From NCBI RefSeq assembly GCF_001691415.1, contig NZ_LRRR01000023.1:1-64000 (forward strand): 64,000 nucleotides of DNA, in the 5' to 3' direction. This DNA comes from Pararhodobacter sp. CCB-MM2. GTDB lineage: Bacteria > Pseudomonadota > Alphaproteobacteria > Rhodobacterales > Rhodobacteraceae. The translations under genes were made by a program, and so were the position numbers. Within the stretch, counting starts at the first letter, position 1; every line of letters begins with the position of its first letter. The notes beneath the pieces were generated by a model, which worked only from the letters and a program-made list of their open reading frames with translations, searched no databases and had not been told where the DNA came from. Of the stretch, positions 18,933 to 28,458 are shown piece by piece.

Positions 18933-20603
18933 ATGCCCTATTCCGACCGGCTTGTCCCGGCGCTGATCCCCGTCCTGCGCGAGGGTTACACCGTCGATCA
19001 CCTCAAACGCGACGCCGTGGCGGGCCTGACCGTCGCCATCGTCGCCGTGCCGCTGTCGATGGCCATTGCCATCGCTTCGGGCGGGACCCCGGCGATGGGG
19101 CTCTATACGGCGATTGTCGGCGGCTTCGTGATCTCGGCGCTGGGCGGCAGCCGCTATCAGATCGGCGGACCGGCGGGCGCCTTCATCGTGCTCGTCGCTG
19201 CCACAGTGGCGCAGCACGGGATCGGCGGCATGGTGATGACAACGCTGCTGGCCGGGTTGTTGATGGCCGCGCTGGGGCTGCTCAGGCTGGGCTCCTACAT
19301 CCGCTTCATCCCCTATCCCGTCACCGTGGGCTTCACCGCCGGCATCGGTACGATCATCTTTGCCAGTCAGATCAAGGACCTGCTGGGCCTGACCCTGTCC
19401 GGCCCCGAGCCCGGCCCGATCCTGGAGAAACTGCCGGTGATCTGGCAGGCGCTGCCGACGGCGAACCCGGTGACCATCGCCTTGGCCGCCGTGACCATCG
19501 TGCTGATCGTCGGGCTCAAGCGCTTCGCCCCCCGGCTGCCGAACCTGCTGATCGCTGTCGCCGCGACGACGCTGGCGGTGGCGTTGCTGGGGCTGGACAC
19601 GCCGACCATCGTCTCAACCTTCGGGCCCGTCCCCGCGATGTTGCCCGCGCCGGAATGGCCGCCCCTCTCGGCCGAGCTGGCGCTGGCGGTGCTGCCCAAT
19701 GCCGTGGGCTTCGCGCTGCTGGGCTCCATCGAGGCGCTGCTGTCGGCGGTGGTCGCGGACGGGATGAGCGGGCGGCGGCATTCGTCCAACATGGAGCTGG
19801 TGGCGCAGGGCGTGGCCAATATCGCCTCGGGCCTGATGGGGGGCATGGTCGCGACCGGCACCATCGCCCGGACGGCGACCAATGTGCGGGCCAACGCCCA
19901 TTCGCCGGTGGCGGGGATGCTGCATGCCCTGTTCGTTCTGGGCTTCATGCTGATCGCCGCGCCCTTGGTGGGCATGATCCCCTTGGCCGCGCTGGCAGGC
20001 GTGCTGGCAACCGTGGCGTGGAACATGATCGAGCGCCACGCCATCGTCACCCTGATCCGCAGCGCGCGGGGCGAGGCCGCCGTGATGGCCGTGACGCTGG
20101 GCCTGACCGTGTTCCGCGATCTGACCGAGGCCATCGTCGTCGGTTTCGCGCTGGGCTCGGTGCTGTTCATCCACCGCATGTCCCGCGCGGCTGGGGTGTC
20201 GCGCGATGGCGACGAGGCTGAGGCCGGTCCGGCCCGCGACGATGCCGTGCTGGTCTACCGCATCCGGGGGGCGTTCTTCTTCGGGGCCGCGGCCTCGGTC
20301 GGGGCGGTGCTGGAGAAGATCGGCGATCAGCACCGCGCGCTGGTCATCGACTTTTCCGAAGCCTCGATGGTGGATGCGACGGCGATCAACACTGTCGAGG
20401 GCCTGGTCGCCTCGGCCCGGAAGCGTGACGTTGTGGTGGTGCTGACCGGGGCCGACATGCCGTTGCGGATGCGCATGGCCGCCCATGGTCTGGCCGAGCC
20501 GCATATCCTGCTGGCCGCCGATGTGACGCAGGGCGTGGCGCGGGCACGGGCGGCGCTGGGGGCCGAGGCCCTGCCGACGGCGGCGCTTCTGGCCGCCCGT
20601 TGA
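18933..20603 (+). CDS. SulP-family anion transporter with STAS domain
   Basis: Membrane transporter of the SLC26/SulP family for bicarbonate, sulfate or similar anions. The 556 residues give about 12-14 membrane helices through residue 415, including the typical N-terminal AGLTVAIVAVPLSMAIAIA segment and GGSRYQIGGPAGAF block, then a cytoplasmic STAS domain at about 435-540 (VIDFSEASMVDATAI). Its gene directly follows a carbonic anhydrase, favouring bicarbonate as the substrate. Sulfate remains possible, as there are sulfotransferase-like genes 10 kb away. Confidence 0.92.
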   Translation: MPYSDRLVPALIPVLREGYTVDHLKRDAVAGLTVAIVAVPLSMAIAIASGGTPAMGLYTAIVGGFVISALGGSRYQIGGPAGAFIVLVAATVAQHGIGGMVMTTLLAGLLMAALGLLRLGSYIRFIPYPVTVGFTAGIGTIIFASQIKDLLGLTLSGPEPGPILEKLPVIWQALPTANPVTIALAAVTIVLIVGLKRFAPRLPNLLIAVAATTLAVALLGLDTPTIVSTFGPVPAMLPAPEWPPLSAELALAVLPNAVGFALLGSIEALLSAVVADGMSGRRHSSNMELVAQGVANIASGLMGGMVATGTIARTATNVRANAHSPVAGMLHALFVLGFMLIAAPLVGMIPLAALAGVLATVAWNMIERHAIVTLIRSARGEAAVMAVTLGLTVFRDLTEAIVVGFALGSVLFIHRMSRAAGVSRDGDEAEAGPARDDAVLVYRIRGAFFFGAAASVGAVLEKIGDQHRALVIDFSEASMVDATAINTVEGLVASARKRDVVVVLTGADMPLRMRMAAHGLAEPHILLAADVTQGVARARAALGAEALPTAALLAAR

Positions 20604-20675
20604 CCTGCGGGCGCCCGCATCCTATGCACCCCTGAACGGCCCAGACGCCGGCTAATTCCAGCCCGAGGACCTGCC

Positions 20676-21509
20676 ATGCCCCATATCGTTCCTATCGGAG
20701 ACATCCGCATCGGAGGGTCCAACCCCTTCGCGCTGATCGCCGGTCCCTGCCAGTTGGAGAGCCTCGACCATGCGCGGGCGATGTGCGCGGGCATTCTGGA
20801 GGCCTGCGAGCCCACGGGCACCAAGCTGATCTTCAAGGCCAGCTACGACAAGGCAAACCGCTCGTCGATTTCGACGGCGCGGGGGCTGGGGATGGAGAAG
20901 GGGCTCGAGATCCTCGCCGCGATCCGCGAGGAATTCGGCGTGCCGGTGCTGACCGATGTGCATGAGCCCTGGCATTGCGCCAAGGCCGCGCAGGCGGTCG
21001 ACGTGCTGCAGATCCCGGCCTTCCTGTGCCGCCAGACCGACCTGCTGCTCGCCGCCGGTGAGACCGGCAAGGCGATCAACGTGAAGAAGGGCCAGTTCCT
21101 CGCGCCGTGGGACATGAAGAACGTGGCCGACAAGGTCGCTTCGACCGGCAACCAGAACATCATGCTCTGCGACCGGGGCACCTCGTTCGGCTACAACACG
21201 CTGGTCACCGATTTCCGCGGCCTGCCGGTGATGGCGGCGACCGGCTATCCGGTGGTGTTCGACGCGACCCATTCGGTGCAGCAGCCGGGCGGGCAGGGCG
21301 CGACCTCGGGTGGGCAGCGCGAATTCGTGCCGGTGCTGGCGCGCGCGGCCTGCGCTGTCGGCGTCTCGGCCCTGTTCATCGAGACGCATGAGGACCCGGA
21401 CAACGCACCGTCCGATGGCCCGAACATGGTGCCGCTGCATCAGATGAAGGTGCTGCTCGGCCAGCTCTCGGCCTTCGATCGTCTGTCGAAGGAGAGCCTC
21501 GATGCGTGA
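20676..21509 (+). CDS. kdsA: 3-deoxy-8-phosphooctulonate synthase (KdsA)
   Basis: Condenses phosphoenolpyruvate and arabinose 5-phosphate to Kdo 8-phosphate, the first committed step to Kdo for lipid A and capsule. The 277 residues form a TIM barrel with GPCQLE near the N-terminus, the KASYDKANR loop and the DATHSVQQPGG block. The latter two are diagnostic of KdsA. GAGGA precedes the ATG. The stop overlaps the kdsB start by eight bases, so the pair is translationally coupled. Confidence 0.97.
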   Translation: MPHIVPIGDIRIGGSNPFALIAGPCQLESLDHARAMCAGILEACEPTGTKLIFKASYDKANRSSISTARGLGMEKGLEILAAIREEFGVPVLTDVHEPWHCAKAAQAVDVLQIPAFLCRQTDLLLAAGETGKAINVKKGQFLAPWDMKNVADKVASTGNQNIMLCDRGTSFGYNTLVTDFRGLPVMAATGYPVVFDATHSVQQPGGQGATSGGQREFVPVLARAACAVGVSALFIETHEDPDNAPSDGPNMVPLHQMKVLLGQLSAFDRLSKESLDA

Positions 21510-22314
21510 TGCCGTCATCGTCATCCCCGCCCGCTATGCCTCGACCCGCTATCCGGCCAAGCCCTTGGCGACGCTGAAAGGCGCCTCGGGCACCGAACGC
21601 ACCCTGTTGGAACGCTCGGTCATGGCGGCCCGCGCCGCCGCCGTGTCCACCCGTGGCGTCACCGGCATCTTCGTCGCCACCGATGACGAGCGCATCGCCG
21701 ACGAGGCTCGCCGCATCGACTGCGACGTGATCATGACCGCGCCCGAATGCGCCAACGGCACCGAGCGCGTGACGCAGGCGGTGGAACGCGCGGGCCTCGG
21801 CCAGCCGATCATCGTCAACCTTCAAGGCGACGCGCCACTGACCCCGCCGCATTTCGTCTCGGCCCTGATTGCCGCGATGCGCGAGGATGAGACGCGGCAG
21901 GTCGCGACCCCCGTGCTGCGTTGCGACCGCGAGGCGCTGGACAATTTCCTCAACGATCGCCGCAACGGCCGCGTCGGCGCCACCACAGTCGTGCGCGATC
22001 TGGTCGGCAATGCGATCTATTTCTCGAAGGAAGTGATCCCCTTCACCGGCTCCTTGAAGCCCGACGCGGAAATCCCGGTGTTCCACCATGTCGGCCTCTA
22101 TGCTTATACGCCGGAGGCGCTGAAACTCTACGCAGGCCTCACCCCGGGCACGCTGGAGCAGCTCGAAGGGCTGGAACAGCTGCGCTTCCTCGAGCATGGG
22201 CACAAGATCGCCGCGGTCGAGGTCTCGGCCCCCGGCGCCGCCTTCTGGGAGCTGAACAATCCCTCGGACGTGCCGCTGATCGAAGGCTATCTGAAGCGGA
22301 TGGGCATCGACTGA
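21502..22314 (+). CDS. kdsB: CMP-Kdo synthetase (3-deoxy-manno-octulosonate cytidylyltransferase)
   Basis: Activates Kdo with CTP to CMP-Kdo. The 270 residues show the N-terminal nucleotide-binding IPARYASTRYPAKPL pattern (Arg, Ser, Arg and Lys spaced as in KdsB/KpsU), the LQGDAPL metal-binding segment and the C-terminal EQLEGLEQLRFLEHG block. It overlaps kdsA. Position 170 bases ahead of the nucleotide-sugar dehydratase and capsule genes suggests it serves both LPS and a Kdo-linked capsule, like KpsU in group 2 capsule loci. Confidence 0.97.
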   Translation: MRDAVIVIPARYASTRYPAKPLATLKGASGTERTLLERSVMAARAAAVSTRGVTGIFVATDDERIADEARRIDCDVIMTAPECANGTERVTQAVERAGLGQPIIVNLQGDAPLTPPHFVSALIAAMREDETRQVATPVLRCDREALDNFLNDRRNGRVGATTVVRDLVGNAIYFSKEVIPFTGSLKPDAEIPVFHHVGLYAYTPEALKLYAGLTPGTLEQLEGLEQLRFLEHGHKIAAVEVSAPGAAFWELNNPSDVPLIEGYLKRMGID

Positions 22315-22481
22315 CACCGTCTCTCCGGGGCACGCCTGCAGAGACGTTGTCTACCGGCGGGCGACCGCTCAAGCGCTCGGCACCCCCCTTGCTTGCTGCG
22401 ATGCAGCAATGCTAACGTCATACCACTTTTGCTGGAAAGACGGCGATAGCGTACTCGTTTTCCGGGAGCAGGGCGAAATAA

Positions 22482-24533
22482 ATGCTGAAACAAGCGGCAA
22501 ATCGTGCAAAGCTGAGTCGCAGTTCTCGTGGCTCGCAGCGGTTTGCTGACACCGCCAAGGCCCAATCAAGTCATTCTGGTTCTTTTTTTGGTTTCCGCAT
22601 GTTGTCGCGTCTTACGACCTTATCCAGGCCGGCCAAGCAACTGATCCTTCTGTCGCTGGATGTATTGCTCGTTCCCGTGTCGATGCTGGCCGCGATGGCC
22701 ATTTCCATCGGGGCAATCCCGACGTCGGGCGAGGTCCGCGCCGAGGCGCCTGCGCTTGTGCTGATGTCGATCGCGGCTGTTTTCCTGTCCATCGGTCTGG
22801 GGCTGCCGCGGGTTCAGTTGAAATCCTACGAACTCTCGGCCCTCAGTCGATCCGCGGCATTGGGCGGCGTTCTGGCCGGGCTTCTGATCGTTCTGCGGCT
22901 TGTCCAAGTATCTGGGGTCGAGAATGGCACCCCCATCGTGCTGGCGCTGATCTATTCGGTGTTCAGCGGCGCGTCGCGGGTTGCCTTGCTGAAGATCCTG
23001 ATGGCGATCTACCGCCATAACCAGCCGGAAACGCGCGTGATGATCTACGGCGCGGGCAAGACCGGCATCCAATTGGCCATGGCGCTGCGCACCTCAGACG
23101 AGGTGCGGCTGGTCGGTTTCGTCGACGACAACAGTGTTCTTCACGGCATGAGTGTTGCCGGGCAGACGGTGTATCCGGCCCAGCGGATCGAATCCCTGAT
23201 CCATGCGCATGGGGTCGATCGGGTTCTGTTGGCCATGCCGTCCCTCAGCCAGCCGAGGCAGGCGCAGATTGCACGACGGATCGCCGGTCTGCATGTGGAT
23301 GTGCAGGCTCTGCCCTCGTTCGCGCAGCTGATCGGCGAGGAGGAGATCGTCAACAAGCTGACGCCGGTCCTCCCGAATTCGGTTCTGGGACGAAAGCATC
23401 TGAAGGACGCTCTGGACGGTGGGTGTTCTGCTTACGAGGGCCGCGTGGTGATGATCACCGGCGCGGGCGGCTCCATCGGGTCCGAGATCTGCCGCCAGAT
23501 CCTCGCGTGCAAACCGCGCAAGCTGGTCCTCTTCGAACTCACCGAATTTGCCCTGTTCAACATCGACCGCGAGCTGCGGGCCCTGGCCGAGGGCACAGAC
23601 TGCGACATTGTGCCGATCCTCGGGTCGGTGACGGATCGCCGCGTGGTCGAGGCGACAATCGCGCGTCAGTCGGTTCAGGTCATCCTTCATGCGGCGGCCT
23701 ACAAGCATGTGCCGATGGTCGAACAGAACCCGCTCGCCGGCATTGCCAACAACGTATTCGGCACGCAGGTCGTCGCTCAGGCTGCCAACGATGCAGGCCT
23801 TGAGCGTTTTGTGTTGGTGTCGACCGACAAGGCGGTGCGGCCGATCGGGGTGATGGGGGCAACCAAACGCATGGCCGAGCTGATCGTCGGCGATATGGCA
23901 CGACGCTCTGCCGGGACGATCTTCACCATGGTTCGGTTCGGGAATGTCCTTGGCTCTTCGGGGTCGGTCGTGCCGATCTTCTACGAGCAGGTCAGCCGGG
24001 GCGGCCCGGTCACGGTGACGGACAAGGATGTCACCCGGTATTTCATGACCATTCAGGAGGCGTGCCGTCTGGTCTTGTGGTCCGGGACGTTGGCGCAGGG
24101 TGGCGAGATCTTCGTGCTCGACATGGGTGAGCCGGTGCGCATCGCCGATCTGGCGCGGCAAGTCATCGAAGCGGCCGGTTATTCGGTGCGTGACGGGGCC
24201 AACCCCGAAGGCGATATCGAGATCATCACCACGGGCCTTCGTGACGGCGAGAAGCTGCACGAAGAACTGACGGTCGCCCGCAAGCTTGAGCGCACGGCCC
24301 ATCCGAAGCTGGGAAGTGCACGGGAGTCGATGCTCTCCGAATTCGAGATCACCCGCGCCCTTCATGCGCTTCAGACCGCCCTTGAGGCCGATGATGCAAA
24401 CACCGCGGTGGACGAAATGATGCGCTGGCTGCGTCGGGATCTTGAGAACCAGACCTTGCCGGCGAATGGCGACATGGGTGGGCCGCCGAAGAAAGCCGAG
24501 CGCACCTCCGCCAACCTCCGCGACACGGACTGA
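22482..24533 (+). CDS. Nucleotide-sugar 4,6-dehydratase, WbpM/CapD/PglF type
   Basis: Membrane-bound UDP-HexNAc dehydratase for surface polysaccharides. Of 683 residues, about 50-175 hold four or five membrane helices. A CoA-binding-like Rossmann domain follows (YGAGKTG at 189-195), then the SDR catalytic domain with ITGAGGSIGSE at 325-335. The usual SDR Tyr is replaced by Met458 in VMGATKR (Lys462 kept), which is normal for this long dehydratase family. A GGGAGCAGGG site precedes the first ATG with a long spacing; the ATG at 22599 lacks a site. It opens the capsule region after kdsAB. The exact product sugar is unknown. Confidence 0.93.
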   Translation: MLKQAANRAKLSRSSRGSQRFADTAKAQSSHSGSFFGFRMLSRLTTLSRPAKQLILLSLDVLLVPVSMLAAMAISIGAIPTSGEVRAEAPALVLMSIAAVFLSIGLGLPRVQLKSYELSALSRSAALGGVLAGLLIVLRLVQVSGVENGTPIVLALIYSVFSGASRVALLKILMAIYRHNQPETRVMIYGAGKTGIQLAMALRTSDEVRLVGFVDDNSVLHGMSVAGQTVYPAQRIESLIHAHGVDRVLLAMPSLSQPRQAQIARRIAGLHVDVQALPSFAQLIGEEEIVNKLTPVLPNSVLGRKHLKDALDGGCSAYEGRVVMITGAGGSIGSEICRQILACKPRKLVLFELTEFALFNIDRELRALAEGTDCDIVPILGSVTDRRVVEATIARQSVQVILHAAAYKHVPMVEQNPLAGIANNVFGTQVVAQAANDAGLERFVLVSTDKAVRPIGVMGATKRMAELIVGDMARRSAGTIFTMVRFGNVLGSSGSVVPIFYEQVSRGGPVTVTDKDVTRYFMTIQEACRLVLWSGTLAQGGEIFVLDMGEPVRIADLARQVIEAAGYSVRDGANPEGDIEIITTGLRDGEKLHEELTVARKLERTAHPKLGSARESMLSEFEITRALHALQTALEADDANTAVDEMMRWLRRDLENQTLPANGDMGGPPKKAERTSANLRDTD

Positions 24534-24628
24534 CGCGCGTTCGCCTTGGTATTTGCGGGGGACCGTGGCCCGCGTGGCGCGAGCCACCCTTCCTGCTAAA
24601 GAATGTTCCTGGGGTCGATACCCCGCCA

Positions 24629-27259
24629 TCACATGATCTCGATATAGTCAGGCAACGACTCCAGATCGTCATAGCCATTCAGGGTCACGACATTGCCGCC
24701 CACATCGGTGAAGTCGAGAACGACATTCCCATGCCCGTCGACGGAGCCGAACCGTTCCACGACCTCTTCTGCCGTAAGATCGCCCAGCGAGAACCAGATC
24801 CAGTCGTCCAGCTTGATCAGATCGCCTTCGTTCGGATTGAAGTCCATGACCCGCCCGGTATCGTGATCGCGGAAGAACTCGAAGACATCGGCCCCCGCGC
24901 CACCCCAGAAACGATCGTCGCCAGAGCCCCCGCGTAGCGTATCATTGCCCGGCCCTCCGCTCAGGACATCGTTGCCGCTGCCGCCGGAGAGCCAGTCATC
25001 CCCCCAGCCGCCATGAAGCGTGTCGTTGCCTTCATCGCCCCAGACGGCATCGTTGCCGCTGCCGCCGTCCAACTCGTCGTCGCCGATGCGTCCGAACAGC
25101 CGATCGTTGCCCTCGCCGCCATCGACACTGTCATCGCCATCCCCCCCGTCCAGCGTGTCGGCCCCATTGCCGCCCAGCAGGGTGTCGTCGCCGCCATCCC
25201 CCTGCAGATTGTCGTTGCCGTCCCCGCCATCGATGACGTCGTCGCCCGACCGACCGCGCATCACGTCGCTTCCGGCATCGCCGCGCATCGTGTCGTGGCC
25301 ACCGCCGCCATCCAGCGTGTCCGCGCCGTCGCCGCCTTCCAGAAGATCCTGTCCCGACCCACCGAGGATCCGGTCACTGTCGGAACCACCCCGGGCGGTG
25401 TCATTCCCGCCGCCGCCTTTGATGACATTGCGCCCTTCAGAATCGATCAGCAGATCGTCGCCCCCTCCGCCGAGGAGCTTGTCATTGCCGGTCCCGCCGT
25501 GGATCGTGTCCTGCCCGGCGCCGCCCTTGAGCTTGTCGTTGCCGGATCCCCCTTCGATGGAATCCCTGCCGCTGCCGCCGATGACCCGGTCAGCCCCGTC
25601 GCCGCCGATCAGCGTGTTGTCCCCGCTTGCGGACCGCAGGACATCGTTACCGCCCCCACCGACGAGCAGATCGTCGCCTCGGCCGCCATCGAGCGTATCG
25701 CGACCGTTCCCGCCGTCCAGCGTATCGTCGCGCGCCGTTCCGCCGAGGTCATCGTTGTTGCGGCTTCCGACGCGCCAGACGCCGGGATTGTCCGATTCCT
25801 CGCCTTCCGGAGGGAGATAGGGAAAATGATCGGCCCAGTCGAAGCCATCCGGGAACAGGTCGCGGATCTGCAACGGTTGCCCCAAGGCGGACGAGATCAC
25901 CACCACATGTCCGCGGTATTCGATCACCGCCCCGGAGGATGTGCTGGTCACCGTCAGCTGCGACGGGTCCCGCAGCATCGGCAGGTCGCTCAGATCCAGC
26001 CGATCCTCGCCCGGCCGGAAGTCCTGGATCGCCGTTGCCCCACTGCCTTCGCGGATGACGAAAGTGTCGGCCCCGGCCCCGCCGATCATCTCGGTACCGG
26101 TTCCGTCCGACACGAGGATGTCGTCGCCATTGCCGCCGATCAGCGTGTCATTCGCGCCGGAGGCCATCAGGATATCCGCCCGATTGGTCCCCGAGAGCTC
26201 CTCGCGGCCGCCTTGCCCCTCGATCACCCGGCCCAGATCCGAAAGGTCCAGCGTGAAGGTGGTGATGCCGCCCTCTCGCTGCGAGCCGACGAAGACATAG
26301 AGTGTGTCGCCGGACACCGCGATCTCCAGCGACGAGACCGAATGCATCGACGTGTTGTCGGCGTCCGCCAGCGTCTGCAGTTCCAGAAGGGTGCCATCCG
26401 GCAGCATGGTGAACAGGGTGATGCCGTTGTCCGCGCCGCCGGCGACGATGAAGACGCGGCCATCGACTTCGGTGACGGCGAGGGCTTGCACCCCCTCGAA
26501 CCGGGTCGCGCCCGTGTCGACGACGTGATCCGTCGGAACCAGATCGCCGCCCGCCGTCAGTTGCATCACCGATATCGACGAGGTATTGGCCGAGGCCAGC
26601 AGCACGAAGGTCTGGCCGCCCAGCGTCACGACCTCCATCGCGGTCGGCGCGTCGATGCCGAGGCCTTGCTCTGCCCCCATTTCCGACACCTCGACCAAGC
26701 GGCCGGCGCGGGCATCGAACCGGAATGCGGTCACGCTGTTCCCCACGGCATCCGCGACCAGCACGAATTCCTGACTGCCGACCGTGGCGCCGGCAACAGA
26801 CACGACATGGGTGCTGTCAAACCCGCCGGGGAAGCAGCCGCCGGTTTGATCGGACAGCTCCATCAGGGCTGCCAGATAGGCGACGCTGCCCCCTTCGATC
26901 GCGGTATCCAAAGCGCCCCAGCCCGTCGTGCCCTGCTGGCCCAATCCACCGTTGCCGGTGATGTTATAGCCGATCAAGCCGCTGCCGCGGCTGCCGACCA
27001 TCAAAACGGGACCATTCGGCGTGTCGACGAGGACAAGATTGTCATCAACACTGCCGGTGATGTTGTCGGGAAAGATGACGCGACTGTGGAGAGTGACCTG
27101 CCCGTCAGCGCCGATCACATACTCGGCGACGCCGCCGTTGCGACCGGTGGACGCGTAGAGATGAACCACCCCGTCCACCACCGCCACCTCGAAATCCGTA
27201 ATGCCGGAATCGAGCAGCGAGACGCCTGTCTGCACTATGCCGTCAAGCCGAAGCTCCAT
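24629..27259 (-). CDS. Large RTX calcium-binding protein with beta-propeller-like N-terminal domain
   Basis: A secreted or surface protein of 876 residues. The first 350 or so contain repeated strands with VVDGVVHLYAS and VSSLEIAVSGDTLYVFVGS patterns, which suggest a beta-propeller. Nonapeptide calcium-binding repeats (GGxGxDxLx) follow at about 355-410 and again, in more than 25 units, at about 500-815. A short C-terminal region may carry the type I secretion signal. There is no N-terminal signal peptide. The ATG at 27259 has AGGGG upstream; a TTG at 27265 is possible. It lies convergent to the dehydratase gene, and no HlyB/HlyD/TolC gene is in the window. Confidence 0.92.
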   Translation of the reverse strand: MELRLDGIVQTGVSLLDSGITDFEVAVVDGVVHLYASTGRNGGVAEYVIGADGQVTLHSRVIFPDNITGSVDDNLVLVDTPNGPVLMVGSRGSGLIGYNITGNGGLGQQGTTGWGALDTAIEGGSVAYLAALMELSDQTGGCFPGGFDSTHVVSVAGATVGSQEFVLVADAVGNSVTAFRFDARAGRLVEVSEMGAEQGLGIDAPTAMEVVTLGGQTFVLLASANTSSISVMQLTAGGDLVPTDHVVDTGATRFEGVQALAVTEVDGRVFIVAGGADNGITLFTMLPDGTLLELQTLADADNTSMHSVSSLEIAVSGDTLYVFVGSQREGGITTFTLDLSDLGRVIEGQGGREELSGTNRADILMASGANDTLIGGNGDDILVSDGTGTEMIGGAGADTFVIREGSGATAIQDFRPGEDRLDLSDLPMLRDPSQLTVTSTSSGAVIEYRGHVVVISSALGQPLQIRDLFPDGFDWADHFPYLPPEGEESDNPGVWRVGSRNNDDLGGTARDDTLDGGNGRDTLDGGRGDDLLVGGGGNDVLRSASGDNTLIGGDGADRVIGGSGRDSIEGGSGNDKLKGGAGQDTIHGGTGNDKLLGGGGDDLLIDSEGRNVIKGGGGNDTARGGSDSDRILGGSGQDLLEGGDGADTLDGGGGHDTMRGDAGSDVMRGRSGDDVIDGGDGNDNLQGDGGDDTLLGGNGADTLDGGDGDDSVDGGEGNDRLFGRIGDDELDGGSGNDAVWGDEGNDTLHGGWGDDWLSGGSGNDVLSGGPGNDTLRGGSGDDRFWGGAGADVFEFFRDHDTGRVMDFNPNEGDLIKLDDWIWFSLGDLTAEEVVERFGSVDGHGNVVLDFTDVGGNVVTLNGYDDLESLPDYIEIM

Positions 27260-27459
27260 GGCCAAACCCCTACTAACACACTAACAAACACTCTGACCGG
27301 AAACGACGGCAGCGCTTTGAGCGGGATTGTGGCGAAACAGTGGTCTTCATGTTGCATTTGACCTGTTCCTTTTTGGCAGATCGGTGTTCGTGGCCCCTCG
27401 TTTGACACGCCGCGCAGGGTGGGCCTAGTTGGCCGCACAAGGGAAAAGGGCGACGGGAC

Positions 27460-28449
27460 ATGGACGGGACTGAGGGTCTGACAGGGGCGCAGGGACGCCT
27501 CGTTGCCGTTGTCGTGACGTATCGGCGTCTGGAGCAGCTTCAGGTGACCCTGCCCGCGCTCCTTGCGCAGGCGGAGGAGGATCTGGCGGCGATTCTCGTG
27601 GTGGACAACGCCTCGGGCGACGGGACCGGCGCCTATCTGGCCGCGCAGCAGGATCCACGCGTGCATGTGCTGACGCTGCCGCAGAACGGGGGCGGCGCCG
27701 GCGGTTTCGAGGCCGGGATGCGGCACGCGATGACCCATCTGGCGCCGGACTGGATCGTCGTGATGGACGATGACGCGCGCCCGGCGCCCGGCGCCATGGC
27801 AGCCTTCCACGCTTTGGATCTGGACGGCTATGACGGGTTCGCGGCGGCTGTCCGACACCCGGACGGCACCCTGTGCGAGATGAACCGGCCCACCTTCAAC
27901 CCGTTCTGGCACAAGCGCATTCTGGCCCACACGCTGCTGGGAGGCGGTCGCGGGGCGTTCCACCTCGGCGCCGAGGATTTTGCCCGTCCGGGACTGCGCA
28001 GGATCGACGGCGCATCCTTCGTGGGGTTCTTTGTCCGCGCAACGACCGTGGCGCGGCGCGGATACCCGGATCCTGCGCTGTTCCTGTATGGTGACGATGC
28101 GATCTACACGATGGGCCTGACCGCGGCCGGCCATCGCCTGGCCTTCGACCCTTCGGTCCGGTTCGAGCATGACAGCTCGACCTATTCCAATGCGGACCCC
28201 CGGATCAGGCCGCTTTGGAAGGTCTATTACTACCACCGCAACCTGCTGATCCTGTACCGGATCGCCACGGGGATCTTCTTTGTCCCGGTGCTGTTGCTCT
28301 ACATCCCGCGCTGGCTTCTGCGACTGCGCCACCACAAAGGCGAACGCCGGCGCTATCTGCGGCTGTTCAGGCTGGCGTTGTGGGACGGGCTGCGCGGACG
28401 AACGGGCCGCCCTCACGACGACGTGATCTCGCATGCCGAGGGTGAATGA
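27460..28449 (+). CDS. Family 2 glycosyltransferase (GlfT/rhamnosyltransferase-like)
   Basis: Cytoplasmic GT-A transferase of 329 residues. It begins with VAVVVTYRRLEQL and ILVVDNASGDGT, has an NGGGAGGF segment and a DDDARP metal motif (about 104-109), a layout shared with galactofuranosyl- and rhamnosyltransferases. A hydrophobic segment near residues 265-290 may place it on the membrane. It starts 200 bases from the RTX gene on the opposite strand and converges on the export permease gene with only 9 bases between stops. Role in building the exported polysaccharide is inferred from position. Confidence 0.88.
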   Translation: MDGTEGLTGAQGRLVAVVVTYRRLEQLQVTLPALLAQAEEDLAAILVVDNASGDGTGAYLAAQQDPRVHVLTLPQNGGGAGGFEAGMRHAMTHLAPDWIVVMDDDARPAPGAMAAFHALDLDGYDGFAAAVRHPDGTLCEMNRPTFNPFWHKRILAHTLLGGGRGAFHLGAEDFARPGLRRIDGASFVGFFVRATTVARRGYPDPALFLYGDDAIYTMGLTAAGHRLAFDPSVRFEHDSSTYSNADPRIRPLWKVYYYHRNLLILYRIATGIFFVPVLLLYIPRWLLRLRHHKGERRRYLRLFRLALWDGLRGRTGRPHDDVISHAEGE

Positions 28450-28458
28450 CCGCGCCGA

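Noticed and set aside
20604..20675. Terminator at GCGGGCGCCCGC
   Set aside because: The palindrome has no loop or T-run and is short; it could not be supported as a terminator.
22599..24533. A shorter start for the WbpM-type dehydratase
   Set aside because: No ribosome site precedes this ATG, while the first ATG has a weak one; kept only as an alternative.
24629..27259. Tandem DNA repeat or CRISPR-like array
   Set aside because: The periodicity is 27 bases in frame and encodes RTX nonapeptides; there are no spacers between identical repeats.
25013..27361. A 782-codon plus-strand frame with Val/Ala/Pro repeats
   Set aside because: It mirrors the RTX repeats of the gene on the minus strand, so its repeats are only the reverse reading of GGxGxD units.
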